Position numbers and translations under genes: made by a program
In this document: piece by piece, positions 34,024-42,601 of the stretch
How the letters are laid out: every line of letters begins with the position of its first letter
Position numbering within the stretch: the stretch's first letter is position 1
Assembly (NCBI RefSeq): GCF_029892785.1
Contig: NZ_JARXXA010000005.1
Span: 1-64,000 of the forward strand
DNA from: Parabacteroides sp. PH5-46
Lineage (GTDB): Bacteria; Bacteroidota; Bacteroidia; Bacteroidales; Tannerellaceae
Length of the DNA: 64,000 nt
Direction: 5' to 3'
Notes under the pieces: model-generated
The model's input: the letters and a program-made list of their open reading frames with translations, nothing else
Databases searched by the model: none
What the model was told of the DNA's origin: nothing

Positions 34024-35997
34024 ATGAAAACAAAACATACAAAACTAACAATATTATTAGCTGCTCTGGTGCTGATGTTGGCACCCTCTTGCAGCCAGGA
34101 AGAAGGTTATATAGACACACCTCCCAGAGTTGAACATGAAGGATTTATCACCTTCCGTCTTCAGGGAAAAAGACAACCGGTAAGCTATGCAACAATAGCT
34201 ACGCAGCAAGAGAATGTGGTAGACTCGCTGGAGATCTATATGTTTAATGACCGCTCGGCTGAAAGCAAACCAAACTTGTTGCAGAGTGTCTTTCGCATAG
34301 GCAGTACGGATCTGAACCAAACGAATGCAGACCTGGAGACTACCATAGATGTAACCGGACGTACGGGTAAACATATCTTTTACTTCGTAGCCAATGGCAA
34401 GGACAATGCTTCGTCTTTGGCAAACATCAATGTAGGGGCTACTACGGAAGAGGACTTCCGCGAGCGGCTGACGAACATACAGGCAGACCTTATCAAGTCG
34501 CCACTCTTGATGACAACCCGTCAGGAAATCGTGGATATCGAAAACCCTACGGATGACGAGAAAAAGGTAAAACTCTATCGCCGCGTAGCACGTTTTGATG
34601 TAGAAAATGATGCTTCCGATACCAACTTTACCATTGACAACATATTGGTAGAGAACATAAAACAGCAAGGCTATGCCTTCGGAGACGCTACAGGCACTCC
34701 CGCACAAACCCTCACCACCGGAAAGCTCCCGATGATCAAAAACAATGATCCGTCAGACTTCAACAGCGGTACCCCGGTAGCCAGTGCATTCTACCTCTAC
34801 CCAACCAAATTGGAAGACGGGCAGACTGTAATCTCCTTCGAGGGTGAGTTTATGGGCGAACGCCGCATCTACAGCCTGAAAGGCGGCACAGAGATAGAAG
34901 CCAATAAGCGCTACATATTGAGGGTAAAGAAAGTAACCCCGAACACCCCCTCCCTGACCATAGAAAGAGAGGATTGGACCGACGCCGGCGGCACCTACGA
35001 AGCTGAAGCCGAAGAAGATGATATGGAAATAGTCACTTTTGAGCTGACACCCAACACCGGTATCAAAGTAACAGGCAAAACCTACGACATCACCGATGCC
35101 ACAGCCAACGCCACCCTTACCATCCCCGTAAAAACCTACAACAAATCAGGTACCCGCGCGGATGTAACTTTCCTGGTGGGTAGCTTAAGTGATTTGAATG
35201 GTTTCAAGGTAGAAAGCACAGAACCTACCCTGACCTACAGTGCCGGTTACGAGCAGATACATACAATAACCATTCCAAAACAGACTCCTCCCATGGAAGT
35301 CCGTTTGATGGTTGAAATCGTAAATGAAAGTAGCCCCGAACAACGAGATACCATCCACATCTACAATACGTATTACCCGGGCACAGGCCTGAAACCAGTA
35401 GTATTCAAAGGTGTAACCTGGGCTCCTGTGAACGTGGGTGCCACGGAGATTGGTAATAGTGCAGAACTGAAGCATACTGGCTACTACTACCAGTGGGGAC
35501 GCAACAAGAGCTTCGTCTATGGTTCAACAGGTGATACCCAGCCAGGCCCAGTCACTTATGCACAGGCTATGGATATCTATAAGGACAAGTTCATCACAAC
35601 AGACGCCGTGCCCAGTGACTGGTTAAACACCAAAAACGACGAGTTATGGAGGGGCGACAACCACCGGGGACCCTGTCCCGAAGGCTGGCGCGTACCGACT
35701 GGGGATGAGTTCAAACTTATCCAAACGGCCTACGGCAACACCTATAACAGTACGGTAGCTTTTAGGAGCAACCGCCTAGAGATCAAAGGTGAAAATCCGG
35801 GAGAAACGCTATTTATTCCTACCACGGGTATTCGACACGTGAATGGTCCTTGGGAGCGCCAGGGCACGCACGGTTACTATTGGGGGTCGGAGTCTGACGG
35901 TCCGAATGTCTCGAGACTGAGATTCGACGCTTCGGTACTGTCCGCAGAAGCGGGCATCCGTGGGCTCGCCTTGCCGGTGCGCTGCGTACAAGAATAA
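34024..35997 (+). CDS. Fimbrillin-like lipoprotein with C-terminal FISUMP domain (copy 2)
   Basis: A 657-residue paralogue of the preceding gene, 39 bp downstream. The lipobox is LAPSC (Cys at about 24). The same order of domains is seen: fimbrillin-type (LEIYMFNDRSAES, TGRTGKHIFYFVANG, FYLYPTKLEDGQ), a beta linker with an acidic EAEAEEDD stretch, and FISUMP (WAPVNVGATEIG, YQWGRNK, CPEGWRVPTGDEF, GYYWGSESDG, LPVRCVQE). The final 110 bp are clearly richer in GC than the rest and code for SRLRFDASVLSAEAGIRGLA, which aligns to the variable stretch of FISUMP-type retroelement targets. It shares the switch with copy 1 and is probably also on the surface. Confidence 0.82.
   Translation: MKTKHTKLTILLAALVLMLAPSCSQEEGYIDTPPRVEHEGFITFRLQGKRQPVSYATIATQQENVVDSLEIYMFNDRSAESKPNLLQSVFRIGSTDLNQTNADLETTIDVTGRTGKHIFYFVANGKDNASSLANINVGATTEEDFRERLTNIQADLIKSPLLMTTRQEIVDIENPTDDEKKVKLYRRVARFDVENDASDTNFTIDNILVENIKQQGYAFGDATGTPAQTLTTGKLPMIKNNDPSDFNSGTPVASAFYLYPTKLEDGQTVISFEGEFMGERRIYSLKGGTEIEANKRYILRVKKVTPNTPSLTIEREDWTDAGGTYEAEAEEDDMEIVTFELTPNTGIKVTGKTYDITDATANATLTIPVKTYNKSGTRADVTFLVGSLSDLNGFKVESTEPTLTYSAGYEQIHTITIPKQTPPMEVRLMVEIVNESSPEQRDTIHIYNTYYPGTGLKPVVFKGVTWAPVNVGATEIGNSAELKHTGYYYQWGRNKSFVYGSTGDTQPGPVTYAQAMDIYKDKFITTDAVPSDWLNTKNDELWRGDNHRGPCPEGWRVPTGDEFKLIQTAYGNTYNSTVAFRSNRLEIKGENPGETLFIPTTGIRHVNGPWERQGTHGYYWGSESDGPNVSRLRFDASVLSAEAGIRGLALPVRCVQE
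35881..35990 (+). other. Possible retroelement variable region at the 3' end of copy 2
   Basis: By hand count about 70 of these 110 bases are G or C, against a visibly lower share in the rest of the gene. The segment ends in PVRCVQE, the usual end of FISUMP domains diversified by retroelements. No reverse transcriptase or template repeat is in the window, so the template would have to be elsewhere. Confidence 0.3.
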
Positions 35998-36002
35998 AGA
36001 AA

Positions 36003-36044
36003 TTAATCATTGATCGTTAAACGTTAATCGTTAATGATAAAGAT
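36003..36044. repeat. AT-rich palindromic repeat behind the lipoprotein genes
   Basis: A run built of TTAATCATT / GTTAA(T/A)CGTTAA-like units, related to the palindromes around the four-helix ORF at 24.2-24.65 kb (both share TTTATCATTAA in one orientation). Confidence 0.45.
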
Positions 36045-36077
36045 TCGTTTTAATAGTATAATGTTTTTGGTTAATTA

Positions 36078-36109
36078 GAGTCGTGTGGACAGGGATGTTA
36101 GCACGACTC
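36078..36109. other. Hairpin in the 36.0-36.4 kb gap
   Basis: GAGTCGTG (36078-36085) pairs exactly with CACGACTC (36102-36109), 16-nt loop, no T-run. Role unknown. Confidence 0.4.
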
Positions 36110-36150
36110 GCAATAATAATTCAATAATTGAATGACTGGATAACTGATAG

Positions 36151-36185
36151 CTGAATAACTCAGCAACTCAGTTATTCGGTTTTTC
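36151..36185 (+). terminator. Terminator of the lipoprotein operon
   Basis: CTGAATAACT (36151-36160) pairs with AGTTATTCGG (36170-36179, one G-T pair), followed by a run of T. It would separate the lipoprotein genes from the polysaccharide locus. Confidence 0.8.
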
Positions 36186-36356
36186 ATTTTATAAAATTAC
36201 ATCATTCATTGTAAAATACAAAATCGCTATGCGATTTCATATACAGCCATTTATTTCGGTTATATTTTTTAGGTTACAACAAAATAACAAACATTTTATA
36301 AACAACAACTTAGCAATAATACTTTGCGTAAAATCATTATATTTTTCATTAGTAAA

Positions 36357-36387
36357 TTTGTTCCGGCTGTCGGGTCGGGTAGTTTTG
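36357..36387 (+). promoter_or_regulatory. Consensus promoter of the polysaccharide utilisation locus
   Basis: TTTG (36357-36360), a spacer of exactly 19 bp, and TAGTTTTG (36380-36387) match the Bacteroidota -33/-7 consensus fully. It lies 48 bp before the first gene of the locus. No regulator gene of SusR, ECF-sigma or hybrid two-component type is adjacent. Confidence 0.8.
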
Positions 36388-36435
36388 CAATCATTAGAGT
36401 TAATACTTATTTACTAATTTTAAAACTACAGACCC

Positions 36436-36966
36436 ATGAAAGCATTGAGATCTTTGTATGCCTTTCTGCCATTCCTGTTTTTTGTTATGTGCTTTGCCGC
36501 ATGTAATGATACAGACGATGGTTCGTATGTAGCCCCTATTACCACGTATGAAAAGATAAAAGGTACCTGGGCGCTGAAATCACTCAAACAAGTAGACGAG
36601 ATTGCTGCTGCAAACTCGCAAAAACCAAGCGAAATGACCTTAACAGACCAGTTTGGTTTCTCATCCTTTACGATTGCATTGAATGTAGACGGAAACAATG
36701 AGCCAACAAACTACAGCGTAGGCGGAAACGCCCCTCAGCTGTTTGCCAAAGAAGGCTATTGGGAGCTGGATTATCCTTTCCCTAATACCGATGCCACTCC
36801 GAACAACATTATACTGTATTCGGATGCCGGGAAAACCCAGGTAACCGGTAGATTGGCTATTACGGCTACTCCCGGCGGGACCCAAACGTTAGAATTTAAA
36901 TATACACGCAAAACAAAAGGGGTAGCCTTTGTATCTTACGTGTATCAGTTATCACCGGCTAATTAA
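36436..36966 (+). CDS. DUF5004-like lipoprotein of the polysaccharide locus
   Basis: A 176-residue lipoprotein (lipobox FAAC, Cys at about 21) with a lipocalin-like beta fold: the opening KIKGTWALKSLKQVDE and the closing TLEFKYTRKTKG are typical of DUF5004 proteins that accompany SusCD pairs. It is first in the locus, just after the promoter. It probably sits on the outer membrane and may bind the glycan, but no ligand site can be read. The next gene starts eight bases later. Confidence 0.72.
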   Translation: MKALRSLYAFLPFLFFVMCFAACNDTDDGSYVAPITTYEKIKGTWALKSLKQVDEIAAANSQKPSEMTLTDQFGFSSFTIALNVDGNNEPTNYSVGGNAPQLFAKEGYWELDYPFPNTDATPNNIILYSDAGKTQVTGRLAITATPGGTQTLEFKYTRKTKGVAFVSYVYQLSPAN

Positions 36967-36974
36967 TAAGAACC

Positions 36975-38111
36975 ATGAGAAAACTAATATCTATATTATT
37001 GACTTTTACGGCTGTATTACTACCGCTAAAAGCATTTGCAGCCGACGAAATGGGAGCACCTGCCAAGGTATGGACATATCCCGTAATATATGCTTTAGAC
37101 CAGGAAGTAAGCTGGTATTTCGACATGAACGGAACAGGCTTCGGCGAGGGTGAAGACCTTTATTTATGGGCTTGGTCGCCTTCTGAACCGGATGCCGGCA
37201 ACTGGGAAAACTCTTCTGAATTTGCCAAGTTGGATTATGTAGGCAATGGGGTATATAAGAAAACCCTCACTCCTACAGCATATTTCGGTGTACCGGTAGC
37301 AGACATCGAAAGCTCTGCCGGATTCTGGATGCGCCTCAAAAACAAGAGCGGAGCAGGACAGAGTGATGTAATCAGCGCCCCCTGGTCGGTAGCCGAAATC
37401 AGAGGCTTTAAAGAATCAGGCAATCTGGTACAGATATTCCCCGAAAAATTCTATCTGGACGAACCCCTTTCACTTCTGATCAATGCAGAGAAGGTATGGA
37501 CCGGAGGCGTGCAGGGAGGCTTAGTGGATATGCCATCTATTCACCTGCATAGCGGTTTGAATAACTTTGATGGAGCTGCGCTTGTTGAATACCAGGCATG
37601 GGTACCCGAAATGATAGAAAAAACCAAGTTCACACTCATTGGCGACAATATCTACAAAATCGACTTTATTCCAAGAGAATACTATGGTGTAGATGAAGAC
37701 TACGTGATGGAAAACATTCAATTCGTACTTCCCGGAACAGATTGGGGCAAAGTAGGAACAGATGAAGGAGGAAAAGACTTTCTGATCCTTGCTCCCGGTG
37801 TACCTATTCCGCTGGATCCTGAATTTTATTTCTTCCCCAGAAGGATCTCTTCTCTGGATATCCTGACACTGGTACGTACCAATAACGAAAAGAACAGCAA
37901 GGGTTTAGTATATACAATCACAGCCGGAAGCAAAACAATCAAAGGTGAATTTACCGGAGCGAAAACAGAGATGAAGGCTCATATCAACCTGCTGCAGGAA
38001 CTATCAAGCATCAGCAATCTGTCTAAGATAACCCTTAAGTTGCAACATCTGGAAGGGGCTGACATACTGACAACTGATATCCCTTTAATTCCTATCTCGG
38101 AACTTGAATAA
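36975..38111 (+). CDS. Secreted SusE-position protein of the polysaccharide locus
   Basis: A 378-residue exported protein with a signal peptide (to about KAFAAD) but no lipobox. It has two similar beta-rich modules: residues 35-125 (VWTYPVIYALDQEVSWYFD, YLWAWSPSEP, YFGVPVADIES) and about 135-270 (QIFPEKFYLDEPLSLLIN, EYQAWVPEMIEK, YYGVDEDYVMENIQF), followed by a shorter C-terminal part. The internal duplication and Trp content resemble SusE/SusF-like starch-binding modules. It is probably a periplasmic or surface glycan-binding protein; the exact family is not recognised. It is translated between the DUF5004 gene and susC. Confidence 0.65.
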   Translation: MRKLISILLTFTAVLLPLKAFAADEMGAPAKVWTYPVIYALDQEVSWYFDMNGTGFGEGEDLYLWAWSPSEPDAGNWENSSEFAKLDYVGNGVYKKTLTPTAYFGVPVADIESSAGFWMRLKNKSGAGQSDVISAPWSVAEIRGFKESGNLVQIFPEKFYLDEPLSLLINAEKVWTGGVQGGLVDMPSIHLHSGLNNFDGAALVEYQAWVPEMIEKTKFTLIGDNIYKIDFIPREYYGVDEDYVMENIQFVLPGTDWGKVGTDEGGKDFLILAPGVPIPLDPEFYFFPRRISSLDILTLVRTNNEKNSKGLVYTITAGSKTIKGEFTGAKTEMKAHINLLQELSSISNLSKITLKLQHLEGADILTTDIPLIPISELE

Positions 38112-38129
38112 CATTAATAATGCTGTAAA

Positions 38130-41060
38130 ATGAAAATACATATCAAACATACAAGCCTTATTTACTTCTTTATCATGCTTTTCGTGATAGGAGTAAGTCA
38201 ACATATACAGGCACAAGACATCACTGTAAATGGTGTTGTAACAGATAAAAAACAGGAGCCGCTACCGGGCGCCAACATCCGTGTAGCCGGTAGTAATACA
38301 GGTACAATCACTGATTTCGACGGAAAATTCTCCTTGTCTTGCCCGGCCGGAAGCAATCTTGAAATATCATACATAGGCTACGTGACTCAAACAGTCAGAG
38401 CAGCAAGCAACCTGAAAGTAGAATTAGACGAAGATGCCGTAGCACTGGGTGAAGCAGTAGTAGTAGGTATCGGATACGGAACCATGCGTAAATCGGACCT
38501 GACAGGAGCCATTGCTTCTGTAAACAGCGACGACCTGAAAAAGGGGATCGTTACATCAGCCGAGCAACTCCTGCAAGGTAAGGTAGCCGGTCTGAGCGTA
38601 GTACAAGGTTCGGGAGACCCGGCTTCGGGAGCTACCGTACGCCTAAGAGGGGGTACGTCACTCTCTGCCAGCAACTCGCCTTTGGTAGTAGTAGACGGTA
38701 TACCGGGGGTAGACTTTAACACCGTTCAGCCTTCTGAAATCGTGTCTATCGACATCTTGAAAGATGCCTCTTCTGCCGCTATCTACGGTTCACGCGGAGC
38801 CAATGGTGTTATCATCGTAACCACCAACCGCTCTACCAGCAATGTAGAAAGACGCAGTATTGAATATAACGGATATGTAGCCGTAGGACAGGTAGCGAAT
38901 CACATGGACCTGCTATCTGCCAACCAATGGAGACAGTATGTACGCGGCAATAATATCGCCAATGCCACCGATTACGGAGGCGATACCGACTGGCAGAAAG
39001 AGCTGGAACGTACAGCTGTATCTCATTCGCATAACCTATTTATCAACAACGTAACAGCCAACAGCGGATTAAGCGCTTCCATTACATATCAGGACAACCA
39101 GGGAGTAATCAAAAGAAGCAATATGGACAGGCTATCAGGTAGTGTTTCCGGCCATCAATACGCACTAGACAAGCGCTTAAAAGTAGAGATTGGCGTAAGT
39201 GGTACCGTTGACAACTGGAACCCCATTGACACGCGTATCTTTGAACGTGCGGCCAACCTGAACCCGACCGTTCCCGTAACAGACAGAAACGGCGAATACA
39301 CCTCTATCGGTGGTACAAACACCGAAAACCCTGTGGAGTTACTCAACAATCGTACATTTGATGATTCCCGCCACCGCTTCTTAGGATACGGAAAAATCGA
39401 ATTTGAAATCATCAAAGGCTTGAAAGCTGCCGCTAACGGTTCGTATGAATATAACTCACATCAGAGAAGAACATACGTCCCTACTTACGCCGTAATGGAA
39501 GGTAAAGCAGAGAAAGGACGCGGAGAGCGCCATCTGGGAGACTACAAGAACTACCAACTGGAAGCCTATCTAACCTACGATGTGACATTCAACGATATTC
39601 ACAAGCTGAATGTAATGGGTGGATATTCATATCTGCGCAATACGTATGAAGGCTTCGGAGCAACCCGCAGAGGCTTTGATACAGACCTGTTTGAGTACAA
39701 CAACCTGGCTGCCGGTTCCGACTATCGCGCAGGAGACGTATACTCGTACAAAGGACAAGCCGACCTGATCTCTTTCTACGGACGTGTAAACTACAACCTG
39801 ATGGGTAAATATATGTTTACAGCTACCTTACGTGATGACGGTTCGTCTCGTTTCGGAAAAAACAACAAATGGGGTTTATTCCCTTCTGCCTCTGTGGCAT
39901 GGCGTGTATCTGACGAAGACTTTATGGCTTCTACCTCCTCTTGGTTAGACAACCTGAAACTCCGCTTTGGTTATGGGGTAACCGGTAACCAGGACGGTAT
40001 CGGCGAATACAAATCATTGGCTATCCTGGCTGCCGACGGAGCTTCTTACTATGACGCAACCACCGGTACCTGGAAGAAATCTTATGCTCCGAACCAGAAC
40101 ACCAACCCTGACCTGAAATGGGAATCTACTGCTCAGCTTAACCTGGGGATAGACTTCGGCCTGTTCAGCAGAGTAAACGGTAGCTTGGAGTTCTACCACA
40201 AGAAAACAACCGACCTGCTCTGGACATACCCGGTAGCACAACCTCCGTACTTAGTAGGTACCATGTTGGCAAACGTAGGTGATTTGACAAACAAAGGAGT
40301 TGAATTAACCCTGAATGGCAACATAATGGAGACGAAAGATTTCACTTGGGATGCCAACTTTAACGTATCCTATAACGACCAGAATATCGACAAATTATCC
40401 AATGAAGCCTTCCAGGAATCAGGCTTGAAGACCGGATCATTGCACGGCTTACGTGGTATGTCAGGACAATACGCACAGATCGTAAAAGAAGGTTATCCTG
40501 CCGGTGCATTCTATGGACCTAAATGTCAGGGGATAGACGAGAACGGAGCCTATATCATTAACAGAGACGAAAACGGCAACCCCGTAGACGAATACTTAGG
40601 AAGCGCTCAGCCCAAAGTGAACATAGGCTTTGGTATGAACTTCACATACAAAGATTTCGACTTAGGCTTCTCGACCTATGGTATGTTCGGACAAAAAGTG
40701 TTGAATGCAACAGGTATGAGTATGTATGACCCTACCCGCTTGCCTTCACAGAATGTTCCCGACGACTTCCTGAGCAGCGGCATTAAAACAGATCCTTTGT
40801 TCTCTGACTATTGGGTAGAAAATGGTTCTTTCTTCCGTTTACAATCCGCTACATTGGGCTATACTATCCCTAATACAAAGAAGTTTGGAATGCAGAAAAT
40901 AAGAGTTTATCTGACAGGTGAAAACTTATTTGTTATAACCGGATACAGCGGTGTTGATCCTGAAGTAAATATCAACGGATTAGATGATCCCGGTATCGAA
41001 CGCTTCAACGCGTATCCACGCCCCAGAACATTCTCTTTCGGACTAAATGTAACTTTCTAA
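38130..41060 (+). CDS. SusC-like TonB-dependent outer-membrane transporter
   Basis: A 976-residue importer. It has a signal peptide (about 1-28), an N-terminal carboxypeptidase-regulatory-like domain (ITVNGVVTDKKQEPLPGANI, about 31-105), a plug domain with GEAVVVGIGYGTMRKSDLTG and DGIPGVDF, and a 22-strand barrel ending in RTFSFGLNVTF with a terminal Phe. With the SusD-like lipoprotein it takes oligosaccharides across the outer membrane, powered by TonB. There is no N-terminal signalling extension, so an anti-sigma partner is not expected. Length is normal. Confidence 0.95.
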   Translation: MKIHIKHTSLIYFFIMLFVIGVSQHIQAQDITVNGVVTDKKQEPLPGANIRVAGSNTGTITDFDGKFSLSCPAGSNLEISYIGYVTQTVRAASNLKVELDEDAVALGEAVVVGIGYGTMRKSDLTGAIASVNSDDLKKGIVTSAEQLLQGKVAGLSVVQGSGDPASGATVRLRGGTSLSASNSPLVVVDGIPGVDFNTVQPSEIVSIDILKDASSAAIYGSRGANGVIIVTTNRSTSNVERRSIEYNGYVAVGQVANHMDLLSANQWRQYVRGNNIANATDYGGDTDWQKELERTAVSHSHNLFINNVTANSGLSASITYQDNQGVIKRSNMDRLSGSVSGHQYALDKRLKVEIGVSGTVDNWNPIDTRIFERAANLNPTVPVTDRNGEYTSIGGTNTENPVELLNNRTFDDSRHRFLGYGKIEFEIIKGLKAAANGSYEYNSHQRRTYVPTYAVMEGKAEKGRGERHLGDYKNYQLEAYLTYDVTFNDIHKLNVMGGYSYLRNTYEGFGATRRGFDTDLFEYNNLAAGSDYRAGDVYSYKGQADLISFYGRVNYNLMGKYMFTATLRDDGSSRFGKNNKWGLFPSASVAWRVSDEDFMASTSSWLDNLKLRFGYGVTGNQDGIGEYKSLAILAADGASYYDATTGTWKKSYAPNQNTNPDLKWESTAQLNLGIDFGLFSRVNGSLEFYHKKTTDLLWTYPVAQPPYLVGTMLANVGDLTNKGVELTLNGNIMETKDFTWDANFNVSYNDQNIDKLSNEAFQESGLKTGSLHGLRGMSGQYAQIVKEGYPAGAFYGPKCQGIDENGAYIINRDENGNPVDEYLGSAQPKVNIGFGMNFTYKDFDLGFSTYGMFGQKVLNATGMSMYDPTRLPSQNVPDDFLSSGIKTDPLFSDYWVENGSFFRLQSATLGYTIPNTKKFGMQKIRVYLTGENLFVITGYSGVDPEVNINGLDDPGIERFNAYPRPRTFSFGLNVTF

Positions 41061-41080
41061 TCTCCTAAGATATAACATAT

Positions 41081-42592
41081 ATGAAAACAAAAATATTTTC
41101 AACAATAATAGCCTCATCCCTCTTATTCGGTGCTTGTACCGACCTGGATGAAAAGTTGTATGATAAAGTTCCTATGGACGACTATGGGCAAACATCGTCT
41201 GAAATTCAAACAATCGTAGGTGGCGCTTATGCTACTTTGAGAGGCTTCAGCGACTCTGACCAAGGAGGCACAAATTGCTATCCTACTTGCGAATATGTGT
41301 TCTTCCTGGACGAATGTGTGTCCGACGAAGCCTGTATCCCTACTCGCGGTACAGACTGGTACGATGGCGGACGCTATCAACAGGCTCAGTCCCATACCTG
41401 GGATGCCAATAATGTGATGATATTAGGTACCTGGAAATATAGCTTCCAGGGTATTGCAAACGTTAATTCAATTATCTATCAGGTAAATAAATCGGGATTA
41501 ACAGATCATGATAAAGAGGTAGTAAATGCAGAGTTACGTGGTATACGTGCTTACTATTACCTGCTGTTGCTGGATCAGTTTGGAGATGTGCCTATTGTCA
41601 CTGATTTTGAACAGGTAGGACTTCCTGAGAAGTCAAGCCGCAAGGAAGTTTTCCAGTTTGTAGAAAGCGAACTGAAACAAATTATGGACAACCTGCCTAC
41701 CGGTATTATCTATGCCCGTTTCACACAAAATGTAGCCAACAGTTTACTGGCTCGTCTGTATCTGAATGCAGAAGTGTATGTAGGAACGCCTCGTTGGCAA
41801 GACTGTCTGGATGCCTGTGATAAGATTAGTGGTTATGTGTTGGAAACCGATTATTTCGAAAGTTTCAAGACTGCTAACGAAAAATCAAGAGAAATTATCT
41901 TCTCTATTCCTTATGATCACAAAGAAGGAACTGTAGGGAACTACCTTCATTCTATGACCTTCCATTACAATCAGAAATATGCCTTCTCTCCTACCGGAAC
42001 CTACCAATGGTGCGGTAACGGAATCAGCGCTCAGCCGGGACTTTACTCCTCTTTTGATGAGAATGATATTCGTCGCAAATCGCTGTTGATCGGTGAGCAA
42101 ATCAATCTGGCAACAGGTTCGGTTGTGATGATGGATAACGGCAACCCGTTGATCTACACAGAAGAAATAGAAAACTATACCAACGCCCTCCAAAACGAAG
42201 GAGCTAGACTATACAAATATGAAGTATTGGCTGACGAACAGTGGGAACGCGACCACGACTGGGTAGTGATACGCTATGCCGAAATATTGATGATGAAAGC
42301 CGAAGCTAATTTCCGTTTAGGATTCCAGGCTAACGCTATTCCATACGTGAATGAGATCAGAAGCAGAGCCGGACTTCCCGCTGTAGATACAGTAAATGAA
42401 GAAGTGTTGGACAACGAATGGAAACATGAGTTTGTATTTGAAGGACTACGTCGTACCACCAATATCCGCTTCGGTACATTCTTTGAGCCTTGGTGGGAAA
42501 AAGGAGCTACTCCTGCATACAGAAGTGTATATCCGATTCCACAAACAGTGCTCGACCTGAATCCTGCCCTGAAGCAAAATCCGAACTATTAA
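41081..42592 (+). CDS. SusD-like glycan-binding lipoprotein
   Basis: A 503-residue outer-membrane lipoprotein (lipobox FGAC, Cys at about 19). It has the SusD/RagB fold marks: helical TPR-like N-terminus (EIQTIVGGAYATLR, NSIIYQVNKSG), RAYYYLLLLDQFGDVPIVTDF (about 149-169), and a C-terminal RYAEILMMKAEANFRLG and NEIRSRAGLPA. It caps the SusC barrel and binds the glycan. It follows susC by 20 bp. Confidence 0.95.
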   Translation: MKTKIFSTIIASSLLFGACTDLDEKLYDKVPMDDYGQTSSEIQTIVGGAYATLRGFSDSDQGGTNCYPTCEYVFFLDECVSDEACIPTRGTDWYDGGRYQQAQSHTWDANNVMILGTWKYSFQGIANVNSIIYQVNKSGLTDHDKEVVNAELRGIRAYYYLLLLDQFGDVPIVTDFEQVGLPEKSSRKEVFQFVESELKQIMDNLPTGIIYARFTQNVANSLLARLYLNAEVYVGTPRWQDCLDACDKISGYVLETDYFESFKTANEKSREIIFSIPYDHKEGTVGNYLHSMTFHYNQKYAFSPTGTYQWCGNGISAQPGLYSSFDENDIRRKSLLIGEQINLATGSVVMMDNGNPLIYTEEIENYTNALQNEGARLYKYEVLADEQWERDHDWVVIRYAEILMMKAEANFRLGFQANAIPYVNEIRSRAGLPAVDTVNEEVLDNEWKHEFVFEGLRRTTNIRFGTFFEPWWEKGATPAYRSVYPIPQTVLDLNPALKQNPNY

Positions 42593-42601
42593 TTGAGATC
42601 A

